Shown here piece after piece: positions 1 to 8,000 of a stretch of 13,232 bases of DNA. A program made the position numbers and the translations under genes. The DNA lies in assembly GCA_018817365.1 (NCBI GenBank), contig JAHISY010000021.1:1-13232 (forward strand). The letters run 5' to 3'. Origin of the DNA: Patescibacteria group bacterium. GTDB lineage: Bacteria; Patescibacteriota; Gracilibacteria; JAHISY01. Position 1 is the stretch's first letter, and each line of letters begins with the position of its first letter. The notes below the pieces were generated by a model. That model made no database searches. It was given only the letters and a program-made list of their open reading frames with translations, and was not told the DNA's origin.

Positions 1-1
1 A

Positions 2-1081
2 TACAAAAAACTGAAAAATAATTTTTCGCCCGAACGCTGGGAAGCTTTTCAGAATGATGTTGATTTTTTCTTTCAGCATTTGAGTCCGAAAGTTTTGACT
101 GATCGCGGCTACAACGCGACACCCCCGTGGAATAAAACCGGCTCCCTGATTGTCAACGCTTTGCCGCTCGAAAATCCCTCCACCATCCCAATCTTAATCT
201 CTCTCGACTGCATACTTTTTGCAGGAATGGTTTTGCTCATTTTTCACGCGTTCGGATTGTTGGGAGTGTTTCTTTTTCTGATTTTGTGGGGGCTCAACCC
301 GCTCGTAATGAGTCCGCTGCAATGGGGGTTTTTACGATTCGGCTGGATTGCCGCCCTCGTCGCCAGTTGCGGTTTTTTCAAGCTTAAACGCTACACGACA
401 TCGGGCGCGCTACTGGCTTGCGCGACGATGCTGCAAGTTTTTCCGATTGTTTTTTTGGGAGGACTGGTCTTCCGGGAAATCTGGAATTTTTGTAAAACAA
501 AAAAAGTTTCGTCGCGAGCGCGTAAATTTTTACTCGGATTTTTAATCACCGCCGCCGTACTGTTTTTTTACGGCAGCTTCGATCGGTTCAATAACTTTGA
601 TTTCAGCCGTTGGTCGGAATTTTTCGAGAAAATTGTTGTCCACAGCCAAGCCTCATCAAATCAACGCAGCGGTCTCGCTTACCTCATTCCTGCAGAAGCC
701 GCCATGCTTCGCCCGATTTTCGCAATTTTGATCGTGGCATGGTTCGCAATTGTCACCCGCAAACTTCCCCCCGACAAACTGATTCCAATCGGCTTTGTGT
801 TACTTCCCGTTTTCGCTGCTCCAGCCTCTTATTATTTTTCGGTAATTGCCATTTTTGCACTCGCATTTGCCGATCTTTCAAAACGAAAAAATGTGATCGG
901 CATTTCTTTAATTCTGCTTGCCTTCATTTTGCAAGCACTCAAAACAATCCAAGAAAATGTGTATCACAATTCCAACACCAGCTACCACTGGTCGGCGCTT
1001 GTTTTCCTGTTTGGTCTCGGAATTTTGACGATTTTTTCTGCTCGTTGGAAAAATAAAAGCGGTCGACTTTCTTCCGATTAA
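2..1081 (+). CDS. Polytopic membrane protein, GT87/DUF2029-like (5' truncated by window edge)
   Basis: The reading frame is open from base 2, so the gene begins outside the window. A TTG at 80 is the first possible start inside, but the 26 upstream codons read like real protein (YKKLKNNFSPERW...), so I treat it as partial. About eight to nine hydrophobic segments follow a short soluble front containing TDRGYNATPPW. Then come an L-W-G-L-N-P stretch, a W-G-F-L-R-F-G-W motif and a hydrophobic 'LLACATMLQVFPIVFLG' run. This order resembles prokaryotic membrane glycosyltransferases of the GT87 (DUF2029) type, which transfer sugars from polyprenyl-phosphate donors to envelope glycans. That assignment rests on remembered patterns, and I cannot point to a catalytic Asp with certainty. 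It converges on the next gene, and the two TAA stops overlap within one TTAA. No terminator hairpin is visible at the junction. Confidence 0.75.
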   Translation, partial: YKKLKNNFSPERWEAFQNDVDFFFQHLSPKVLTDRGYNATPPWNKTGSLIVNALPLENPSTIPILISLDCILFAGMVLLIFHAFGLLGVFLFLILWGLNPLVMSPLQWGFLRFGWIAALVASCGFFKLKRYTTSGALLACATMLQVFPIVFLGGLVFREIWNFCKTKKVSSRARKFLLGFLITAAVLFFYGSFDRFNNFDFSRWSEFFEKIVVHSQASSNQRSGLAYLIPAEAAMLRPIFAILIVAWFAIVTRKLPPDKLIPIGFVLLPVFAAPASYYFSVIAIFALAFADLSKRKNVIGISLILLAFILQALKTIQENVYHNSNTSYHWSALVFLFGLGILTIFSARWKNKSGRLSSD

Positions 1082-2070
1082 ATCACCCGCGGAATAAATC
1101 TCCACCGAACTTTTTTCTGATACTCACGGTAATCCGGATCGGCGCGGAGATGCCTCTCTTCGGTAAACGCGCGCAGAATGTAAATCGCATTCCACGCGAG
1201 AAGGGAGAGAAACAAAGTGGGATTGAGAAAAGGGAGAAATTCAAACCACCATGCGAAATTTTTGGCGATGTAGGCGGGATGGCGAACGAAACGGTACGGT
1301 CCGCGCGAAACGATTCCGCGATTTGTGAGATTGCTGGCTTTGAAACCAAGCGCGATCGTCGCCCAAACATAAACACCAAAAGCGACTAGAATTCCAATTT
1401 TGAGAAAATCGAAAAAGTAACCGTCGGTCAGCCATGCCGAATTTTTGAGCAGCGGGATGAAATTGTCAGCAGCGGAATTGAAGGGCGGGTAGCAAATCAG
1501 TGCCACTACCCAGCCAGAGACAAAAGGATCAACCGATTTAATGTTGTTGCGAAGAAAACGAAATTCAAAAGCGTAGGCGAACGCGAAAACCACGGTGTCG
1601 ATAATAAAAATGAGGTTAAAAATAAGATGGTAGCCCGACTGCCAAAAAAAGCTAAAAAACGACTGGTGGATATCCATTCCTTTCCAAGAAGCGAGGAAAC
1701 TTTGAGCATGGGAGAAAAAGAAATTCAACATCAGCGGGAGAAAGAAAAATTTCACGAGAAAAGAGAGTGCTGCCGTCCGCGCCGCAGCGCGAATTTCCGG
1801 AGAACGATTTTTGCGAAAAATAAAGTCGCGGAGAACCACAAGTTTGTCTTTTCGGTAATTTACTTCGGTGGTGAAAAAACGAAAACGCAGAAAATAATAC
1901 GGGATTCCGAAAATGAGATAACTGAGAAAAAGAAACTTCAAAACTGCGAATGTCTCTTCGCGCAACAGATTTGAGTAATAAGAATGCAGCGAGTAAATCG
2001 CAAAAAGCATCCCAAAAATCGCGAGATTCGTGAAATAGTGGGCGAAAATTCGAAGAAAAATCTTGCGCAA
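1078..2070 (-). CDS. Isoprenylcysteine carboxyl methyltransferase (ICMT/PEMT)-like membrane protein
   Basis: This is a 330-residue protein with about six or seven hydrophobic segments. The C-terminal third carries the hallmark of the ICMT/phospholipid-methyltransferase superfamily: RGPYRFVRHPAY (residues 256-267), then a hydrophobic helix, EERHL (304-308), and Y314/Y317 followed by VRWRFIP (321-327). In this superfamily the region binds S-adenosylmethionine at the membrane face; the substrate of bacterial members is mostly unknown. The N-terminal 230 residues are an extra membrane domain that I do not recognise, which makes it longer than the usual ~150-200 residue bacterial members. The start is a TTG one base after the TGA of the upstream surface-protein gene, with no clear ribosome-binding site, so translational coupling is likely. 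An internal ATG at residue 21 is the alternative start. It is the last gene of the minus-strand cluster. Family is fairly secure, function is not. Confidence 0.8.
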   Translation of the reverse strand: MRKIFLRIFAHYFTNLAIFGMLFAIYSLHSYYSNLLREETFAVLKFLFLSYLIFGIPYYFLRFRFFTTEVNYRKDKLVVLRDFIFRKNRSPEIRAAARTAALSFLVKFFFLPLMLNFFFSHAQSFLASWKGMDIHQSFFSFFWQSGYHLIFNLIFIIDTVVFAFAYAFEFRFLRNNIKSVDPFVSGWVVALICYPPFNSAADNFIPLLKNSAWLTDGYFFDFLKIGILVAFGVYVWATIALGFKASNLTNRGIVSRGPYRFVRHPAYIAKNFAWWFEFLPFLNPTLFLSLLAWNAIYILRAFTEERHLRADPDYREYQKKVRWRFIPRVI

Positions 2071-2071
2071 A

Positions 2072-4498
2072 TCAGAGATCTAGTTCTTTGTGCAGAATGT
2101 CTGCAATATTATCAAATCCCGGCGGCGGATTGTTTTGGATTCGGGAATCGTAACGCAACACCACCGCCTCACCCGCCTGCGCATTCGTGGCTGATTCCGG
2201 ACCGGACAATTCATCGTAGGCAATTTCAGTGAATGGATTTGCCTCGTCATTACAGTTAGAAATTTTCCAGTTACTAACGCCATAAGGATCAAGCGCGGAA
2301 GTCAAATTACCGCATTGAAAATATTCGCGGAGGTAAGCTAAATCGTACTCGACCGCCTCGTCCCACGACGGATCAGGAAAACCGCCGCCGATTACATACG
2401 GTCGTCGAGAGACGGGACAATCTAGGTCGTCATTCGGCCAAACCGGATCGACCGCACCGCCGATTGAGTTGAGTGAGAGAATCGTTCCTTCCCACAAAAT
2501 TTGATTTTTGAAAGTTTGATACCAAACCACATTGTCCCGCGAAGTCCCTGTTTCGCTCGGTAATTGCCAACCGGCATCAGTCGACTTCACACTCCCCTCG
2601 AGATAATAAGCGCCGACAACATTCGTCGGTTTGGGGTGCAGGAAAGCGTCTCCACCGAAAGATGCCCCGCAAACATCATTTTTGAGCAGAATCACTCCAA
2701 GACTGGCAGCGGAATCAGGCGGGTAAATAAGATTATCGGCAATGCGAAGATCTGCACCGCGAACTACCAGCGTGACCGGATAAGGCGGGAGGACGAAATC
2801 GTCGCCCGGCGCGTCAAGCGTGACCGAGCCGCCGCTCGGCGGATCGAAGAAGATCACGTTATCAATCGCGCAGTCCGCGAGAAATTTCCATTCACCGTTG
2901 ATCGGGTCATCGGAAGAATTCGAGCGATCGAGATATTGGAGGGAAAGATCGCGCACATCGAAATCAGAAATCGTCACTCCATTGCCGGTCGCATCGCAAC
3001 CGCAGAGATCGACGATGTCGCCGTTTGCGCAAGTAACCGGAAAGCAAACATTTTCCTCGTGAAAAGGCTGCAAAATCTGCTCGATACGAGGATTCATGAG
3101 GCTGCGCGCTTCGGGATAGGAGCTATCACAAATATTTTCATTGTCGGCCACGCTTGCGAGCGCGCCCGAGCAATTCGCGCCTGTCCCGGAGATTGGTTGC
3201 ACTCGAGTATTGAAATAGCAGGTTTGGCTGCTCGTCGAGCCAAGCGGCGAAACGCGAACCTTGTAAGTCGATTTATATTGAGCTGGAATATAGAGTGTTT
3301 CGCCGACAATTTCGAAATCGCCGGTTGGTAAACAGTCGGAAAATGTCGCGGCGCGAACATCTTGGCTATGATTCGCGACTATCGGGGTGCTGGCAACCTC
3401 GACACAAACATCATTTTCCGTGAAACACCCTGCACCGCTCACATTTAGCGGAATCGCAATTTCGCCATTTTCAATTTCTAAATTTGGAAGCGTGCAATCA
3501 AACAACTCTGGGTCACAATCGATATCAAAACTGCAACCGCCGCTAGAAGAAGAGGATGACCCGCCCGAGGAGCTTCCCGAGGAACTTCCACCGGATGATG
3601 AGGAAGATCCACTGGAAGAGCTACCACCTGTGCTGCTTGATGATGAACTGGTGGAAGAAGTGCTGCTACTGGTTGAGGAGGAAGTGCTGCTACTGGTTGA
3701 GCTGGTGGAAGACGAGCTGCCATCACCGTCTCCGTCTCCGTCTCCGTCTCCGTCTCCGTCACCATCTCCATCTCCATCTCCATCTCCATCTCCATCTCCA
3801 TCTCCATCACCATCACCGTCACCATCACCGTCACCGTCACCGTCACCGCCAATTGTTTTACAATTAGCGTCACAGGTAGCGGTATTCGGAGGTTCGCATT
3901 CCTCTCCGGAATCGACATTGCCATCGCCGCAAAAAGAAAAAGTGGTCGTTACGCGCGTATGGTGAGTATCACTCTCACTATCTGTATAATTTGAAACCAT
4001 CTCAGTAATTACGTTCTGGTTTTGTTGTGCCGCCGAGAGGCTTGGAAAGGCTTCATAATGCACAAACCCAATAAAAGTCTGATTTGTTACTTTATAACCC
4101 CCATAATCCCATGTGTGACTTTTTGCCGTAGTCGACTGACAACTACAATAGCTACTTGTCAAAGCTGAACTTGGGTCACTTCTATCAAAACTGCCATTGC
4201 AGGCACAAAGAGCAATCCACTCTAAACTTGCTGTATTGCTCGAGTGAAAACTGACAGTAACGTCATTTAAATATAAGAAATCACCGCTTATCTTATAAAA
4301 CGGATGGTTGTCTAAATAATAATTCCCACTTATGCTGGAGAGATAATGACTAAATGTTTTAAAATCTCTAGTGTAAAGCGCATGCGCATTTTCGATTCCC
4401 AAAAAACTAAAGAAAATTAGTGCGACAAAAAATGAAAAAACACGACGAATTGAGCAATTTTTAACTTCTCTTTGGCGAGAATCGTAAAGCTGTAGCAT
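2072..4498 (-). CDS. Exported Cys-rich surface protein with (Asp-Gly)21 and Ser-rich stalk
   Basis: Numbering is from ATG 4498 (808 residues). That start is 7 bases after the previous stop and leaves a good signal peptide: basic n-region, hydrophobic FSFFVALIFFSFLGI, cleavage after AHA near residue 40. In-frame ATGs at 4519 and 4552 would overlap the previous gene and lengthen the n-region oddly. Order: a ~150-residue N-domain with CAC and CSC pairs; residues 190-213 with CGDGNVDSGEEC...C...C, matching the Myxococcus-type Cys-rich repeat (DUF4215-like); (Asp-Gly)21 at 219-260; a Ser/Thr/Gly linker at 261-321; then a ~485-residue Cys-containing C-domain. The C-domain holds VVGAYYLEGSVKS, ILWEGTILSLNSIGGA, EYDLAYLREYF and a terminal RYDSRIQNNPPPGF. 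I recall similar C-terminal motifs in Patescibacteria surface proteins but could not check. No LPXTG or C-terminal membrane helix is seen, so how it stays on the cell is unknown. It is probably an adhesin or stalked surface protein. Confidence 0.85.
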   Translation of the reverse strand: MLQLYDSRQREVKNCSIRRVFSFFVALIFFSFLGIENAHALYTRDFKTFSHYLSSISGNYYLDNHPFYKISGDFLYLNDVTVSFHSSNTASLEWIALCACNGSFDRSDPSSALTSSYCSCQSTTAKSHTWDYGGYKVTNQTFIGFVHYEAFPSLSAAQQNQNVITEMVSNYTDSESDTHHTRVTTTFSFCGDGNVDSGEECEPPNTATCDANCKTIGGDGDGDGDGDGDGDGDGDGDGDGDGDGDGDGDGDGDGDGDGDGSSSSTSSTSSSTSSSTSSSTSSTSSSSSSTGGSSSSGSSSSSGGSSSGSSSGGSSSSSSGGCSFDIDCDPELFDCTLPNLEIENGEIAIPLNVSGAGCFTENDVCVEVASTPIVANHSQDVRAATFSDCLPTGDFEIVGETLYIPAQYKSTYKVRVSPLGSTSSQTCYFNTRVQPISGTGANCSGALASVADNENICDSSYPEARSLMNPRIEQILQPFHEENVCFPVTCANGDIVDLCGCDATGNGVTISDFDVRDLSLQYLDRSNSSDDPINGEWKFLADCAIDNVIFFDPPSGGSVTLDAPGDDFVLPPYPVTLVVRGADLRIADNLIYPPDSAASLGVILLKNDVCGASFGGDAFLHPKPTNVVGAYYLEGSVKSTDAGWQLPSETGTSRDNVVWYQTFKNQILWEGTILSLNSIGGAVDPVWPNDDLDCPVSRRPYVIGGGFPDPSWDEAVEYDLAYLREYFQCGNLTSALDPYGVSNWKISNCNDEANPFTEIAYDELSGPESATNAQAGEAVVLRYDSRIQNNPPPGFDNIADILHKELDL
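3536..3718 (-). repeat. Low-complexity tract encoding a 61-residue Ser/Thr/Gly linker
   Basis: This tract encodes residues 261-321 of the surface protein, made only of Ser, Thr and Gly. Thr appears in the first half (SSST-like spacing) and Gly in the second (GGSSS-like spacing). At the DNA level it is an imperfect trinucleotide repeat with mixed Ser codons, so it is less uniform than the neighbouring hexamer repeat. It most likely forms a flexible, possibly O-glycosylated spacer between the Cys-rich N-terminal part and the C-domain. Confidence 0.9.
3720..3845 (-). repeat. Hexanucleotide repeat encoding (Asp-Gly)21
   Basis: There are 21 tandem 6-base units of the form CCRTCN on the + strand, encoding 21 consecutive Asp-Gly pairs in the surface protein. 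Variants occur in blocks: five consecutive CCGTCT, seven consecutive CCATCT, and a mixed CCATCA/CCGTCA tract. Such local uniformity suggests recent expansion by strand slippage. A change of whole units keeps the frame, so copy-number change alters stalk length rather than switching the gene off. Asp-Gly runs could bind calcium, but no RTX-type nonapeptide is present. Confidence 0.95.
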
Positions 4499-4505
4499 GT
4501 GGTAT

Positions 4506-4958
4506 TTATTGAGATACATCCTCAGAAGGAGGCAATGGTGGAATACTGCCATCTATTTGCGCGTTTTGCAAATCTATAGTTATCTCTTCTTTTAACTTCT
4601 CTGATTTTGAATCAGAATCAACATTTGCCACCGCTATTTTTACATCAAAAAAGCAACTGTCGTCTTCTGTTTTTTCGAACTTGACCTGCATTTCTCCTTT
4701 TCTCACAGCTTTAATCTTGCGTCCCTCAATCTCTGCGACACCTCCATTATCCACGACAGTTATTGTCCAAAGTTTTGGGTTAAAATTTTTGATTGTCATT
4801 TCTTCATTCATTGACAAAAAAACATATTCTTCGAGATTCAATTCGCAGTCTTCTTTTGTTGGGGGCACCCAAAAAACAGTCGCAAAAAGCAAGAGCGCAA
4901 TGCAGGCAATCGCGAAACCAAACGCCAATCTCTTTATTTTTATCATGGCAAAAATCAT
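4506..4958 (-). CDS. Small membrane-anchored Ig-like (BIG2-type) protein
   Basis: This is a 150-residue protein with one N-terminal membrane helix (about residues 11-31, after a Lys/Arg-containing start). Then comes an extracytoplasmic part with two Cys (C38, C102) that could form a disulphide. Residues 40-110 read as alternating beta strands, with the sequence AEIEGRKIKAVRKGEMQVKFE. This resembles the 'G-x-I-x-A-x-x-x-G-x-x-x-V' core of bacterial Ig-like group 2 folds; that is a pattern impression, not a search result. The tail is acidic, then proline-rich (IPPLPPSEDVSQ). ATG 4958 is chosen because a TAAAAT -10 box ends 6 bases before it; ATG 4946 is an alternative. The stop lies 7 bases before the start of the Cys-rich surface protein, suggesting an operon. 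It is unusually AT-rich: 18 of 60 bases are G or C at 4561-4620. Confidence 0.8.
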   Translation of the reverse strand: MIFAMIKIKRLAFGFAIACIALLLFATVFWVPPTKEDCELNLEEYVFLSMNEEMTIKNFNPKLWTITVVDNGGVAEIEGRKIKAVRKGEMQVKFEKTEDDSCFFDVKIAVANVDSDSKSEKLKEEITIDLQNAQIDGSIPPLPPSEDVSQ

Positions 4959-4964
4959 GTCAGA

Positions 4965-4994
4965 ATTTTAACATTTGCATCTCAAGGGTGGCAA
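4965..4994 (-). promoter_or_regulatory. Sigma70-like promoter, leaderless configuration, for the Ig-like/surface-protein operon
   Basis: Read on the minus strand: TTGCCA (4994-4989), an 18-base spacer, then TAAAAT (4970-4965). Only 6 bases separate the -10 box from ATG 4958, so a normal start point would fall on or next to the A of ATG and give a leaderless mRNA. It sits in the 52-base gap after the 1260-residue gene, the expected place for a new transcription unit. Confidence 0.55.
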
Positions 4995-5010
4995 TCCTGC
5001 TGTTTTAAAA

Positions 5011-8000
5011 TCAAGAAGGAGGGATAGGTCCAGGAGTGGGACCAGGTCCAGGAGTGGGAGGGATAGGATCAGGTTGAGGGATAGGACCAGGCGTGGGTTC
5101 ATGTCCGGGAGTTCCTCCACCACCTCCCGATCCCCCGCCGTCCCCCGATCCCCCGCCGTCCCCCGCCGTCTCTTCTTGCTCAACAGTCTTCACTTTCTTC
5201 TCTTCGCCTCCAAATTCCTTGTAAATAGGAATCCCCAGCAAAATTAATTGCCGCACCACTCCAGCCAAATCGGCATGTATAAGTGAATCAAGTCCGACAC
5301 TCTTGATGTCACTTTCGGAAATGAAAACCGCGTTGAAACACTTCTGGCGAGCCAGCATGTTGTATGTGACTTCAAATTCGCTGCCATCTGTCAGCGTGAC
5401 CATCCTTTTGAATTCGAGTTTGTAAGCTCCGCCGAATCCCGGAGAGATGAAGTGCTCCCCGCTTTCAACATTCCCCTGTCCAGTGTTGGCAACATAACCA
5501 TTCTCAAATTCTTTAAGCTCTTTCTCGGAAAGCCACTCGGCATTTCCGATAGCTTCTGCTGTTTCGGAATCGCGGATATGCATCCCTGTGCGCTCGCCGG
5601 TGTTTTCGTAAAAAGTTTCCGCGATATTTTTATTTTCTTGATCGACATTCAAAATCAAGAGATTCAAAAATCGCGCGAGTTGAAGTTTTGTCGCATCGTC
5701 TGATGAAAGCCCTTCGATATTCTCCGGCGAAACCATCGGAAGATGGCTCGTTCCTTTTTCTGATCCCTTGTAAAAATCATAATTTTTGAGATTCACATGT
5801 TTTCCGGCAAATTCAAATCCTACTTTCATCTTCGCCATGAAGATGCCTTTGTCTCGCAAAATATTGCTCGCGCCGAGCAGATTTTCAGCAAATTTCGTGA
5901 AAGCCTCTACTTCTCCATTCGGCAGTGCATCATCGGTGATTGGAGCGAATTTGATGAATTTTTCGTTTAACTCTTTCAGCTCCGAATTTTGAATCCCTTC
6001 TAAAGTTTCGGCATGATGCGATGCGCGAACCTCCTCCGCACTGGCGGTAAGTAATTTTCCAACCTCCTTTCTCGCAGCAGCCAACTCTTTGGCGAGACCA
6101 TCGATTGCTTCTTTGATTTTAGTTTTTTCGGTTTTTTCGAGTCCACCTTTCGCGTATTCCGCAAGCACCGACGAAAATTGAGCAATCTTTTCAAGAGGCT
6201 CCTGCAAAGTATCGTTGATTTCCGCGTGAAGAGAAGCGTTTTGATCGAGATTTTTCAAATCAATTTTATGTTCAATCCACGCCGCATCGGCAAAAATCTT
6301 GTTAAGGTCTCCCGCAAATTCCGGATTGCTTTCTTTGAATTCTGCTAAAAATGCTTTTGTTTCCAGCGCTCCTTTCACATCTTCCAAAACATCGCGGGCT
6401 TTTTTGTCGTTTTCGATATTTGTTTTGAGCGTGAGTTGCTTGTCGATGTTGGCGATATTTTCACGACTCACAATCACCGCCAGCCGACACACCTTTTCGA
6501 CATCGGTGAAACTGTTGTTTTGTAGAATAGACTCCGCCAACTTCACCAAATTTTTGTCCGGTCGTTTAGTGACGAGACCTTCGATACTGAAATCTGTCGT
6601 AAAATATTCTTTGAATTTTTGCAGCGCATTCTGAACTTGCGAAGATTCAGGATTAATTTTTGCAAGCCTTTCTTCCAAATCTAGCGGGAATGTTTTTCCT
6701 GCAGGAGTTTTTCCTGCAGGATCCTGCGCGAGCGCGAGAATACCGAGGAAAGATAATTCGTTCTTCCCCGCTTTTTCCGGAGTTTTTCGCGTGAGCGTGT
6801 CGCCTTTTTTGATCCCAAGCATGTCCTTCAAAACAAAGCTCGCACCCTTCTTGCCAAGTCCGACCCCCCAGCCACCGTATTCCAACCGACCTTCCATTTC
6901 GTTCAATCCAAAAAGTTCATCCTCTATCATCTCGTCAAACTCTTGAATCGCCTCTTCGGGATTTTCGATATCCCCGCCGAGCCACCTCTCATACCAAACC
7001 TGCAGCTGCTTCGTCATATTGTACCGCTTGTCGAGAGAGCTCTTAGTCGCCTCGCTCTCTTCACCAACATTTTTCATCATCGCTTTCGTGTCCAAATTGC
7101 CATAAACACCCGTCGCGCGGAGTCGCTTCGCTAGTCTTTGCAATCTTTGATATTCTTTGTTTTGCTCCGCGAAAACTGCTTCTGATGAATATTCTTTCAA
7201 ATCTGCCGCACTTACGGTAATCCCAGAATATTCTTTCGCCTTTTTTCGCAATGCTGCCAAATCATTTTCCAATCCCTTCATTGTCTTCTCATCCAAATTT
7301 CCACCCAACAAGGCTTCTTCAATCAGATTCATCTTTCGAGTAATCGCGATCCGTTCAAGTTTTCTTTTTGGGGTATCCAATCCTTTTATTTCAGCCTCCA
7401 ATCTTTTTATTTCAGCCTCGAAACCTGTTAAGTCTTTCATTCCTTCAAGTACCGCTTTTTCTTTCTCGTTATTCACGTCTTTCAGCGAACCCTCGTTAAC
7501 TGCAATCTCCGCGCCGAGAATCGAAATTTCTTCGAGCAGTTTGATGCTGCCGCGATCGAATTTTTCCAATTGGCCTCCTCGAATACCCCGTCCGATGTCG
7601 AACCAAACGACGGGAAAGTAACCGACTATCGCCATCTGCGAACCCCGTGCAAGCGCGATGATACAATTCAAAACCGTGGGGGCAATTACAAAAGCAGCAA
7701 CCTCCCCGCCAAATGTCTTCGCATCTTGCACAATTTCCCTTTTCCAAATAGAGCCGTTATCTATATTTTCTCCGACTCTTCCGGCAGCCGCCGTGATAAT
7801 TTTTGTAATGTCGTCGAGAGTAGTTTTTTTTAATTTTCCGCTTTTTGCATCAAAAAGATCTGGGTGTTTTTTACTTTCCTCGAGCAAAACCCCCGCAAGC
7901 GCGCCGTGTTCTCCGATGAAAATATTTTGGCAGGCTTCGCGAATACCAATCTCGGTAGTCTCCTTCACTAAATTAGTTTCACTTGACCGCATTCCTCCCA

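Noticed and set aside
2564..3331. Plus-strand 255-residue open frame
   Set aside because: It lies antisense to the surface-protein gene, has Arg/Ile-rich non-protein-like composition and no start signals; it is a by-product of codon bias.
3720..3845. CRISPR array
   Set aside because: The periodicity is 6 bases with no spacers and it is in frame inside a protein gene.
3387..3965. Plus-strand open frame encoding a long Ser-Pro repeat
   Set aside because: It is the complement of the Asp-Gly array and Ser linker; the minus-strand frame has a signal peptide and ordered domains, the plus strand has none.
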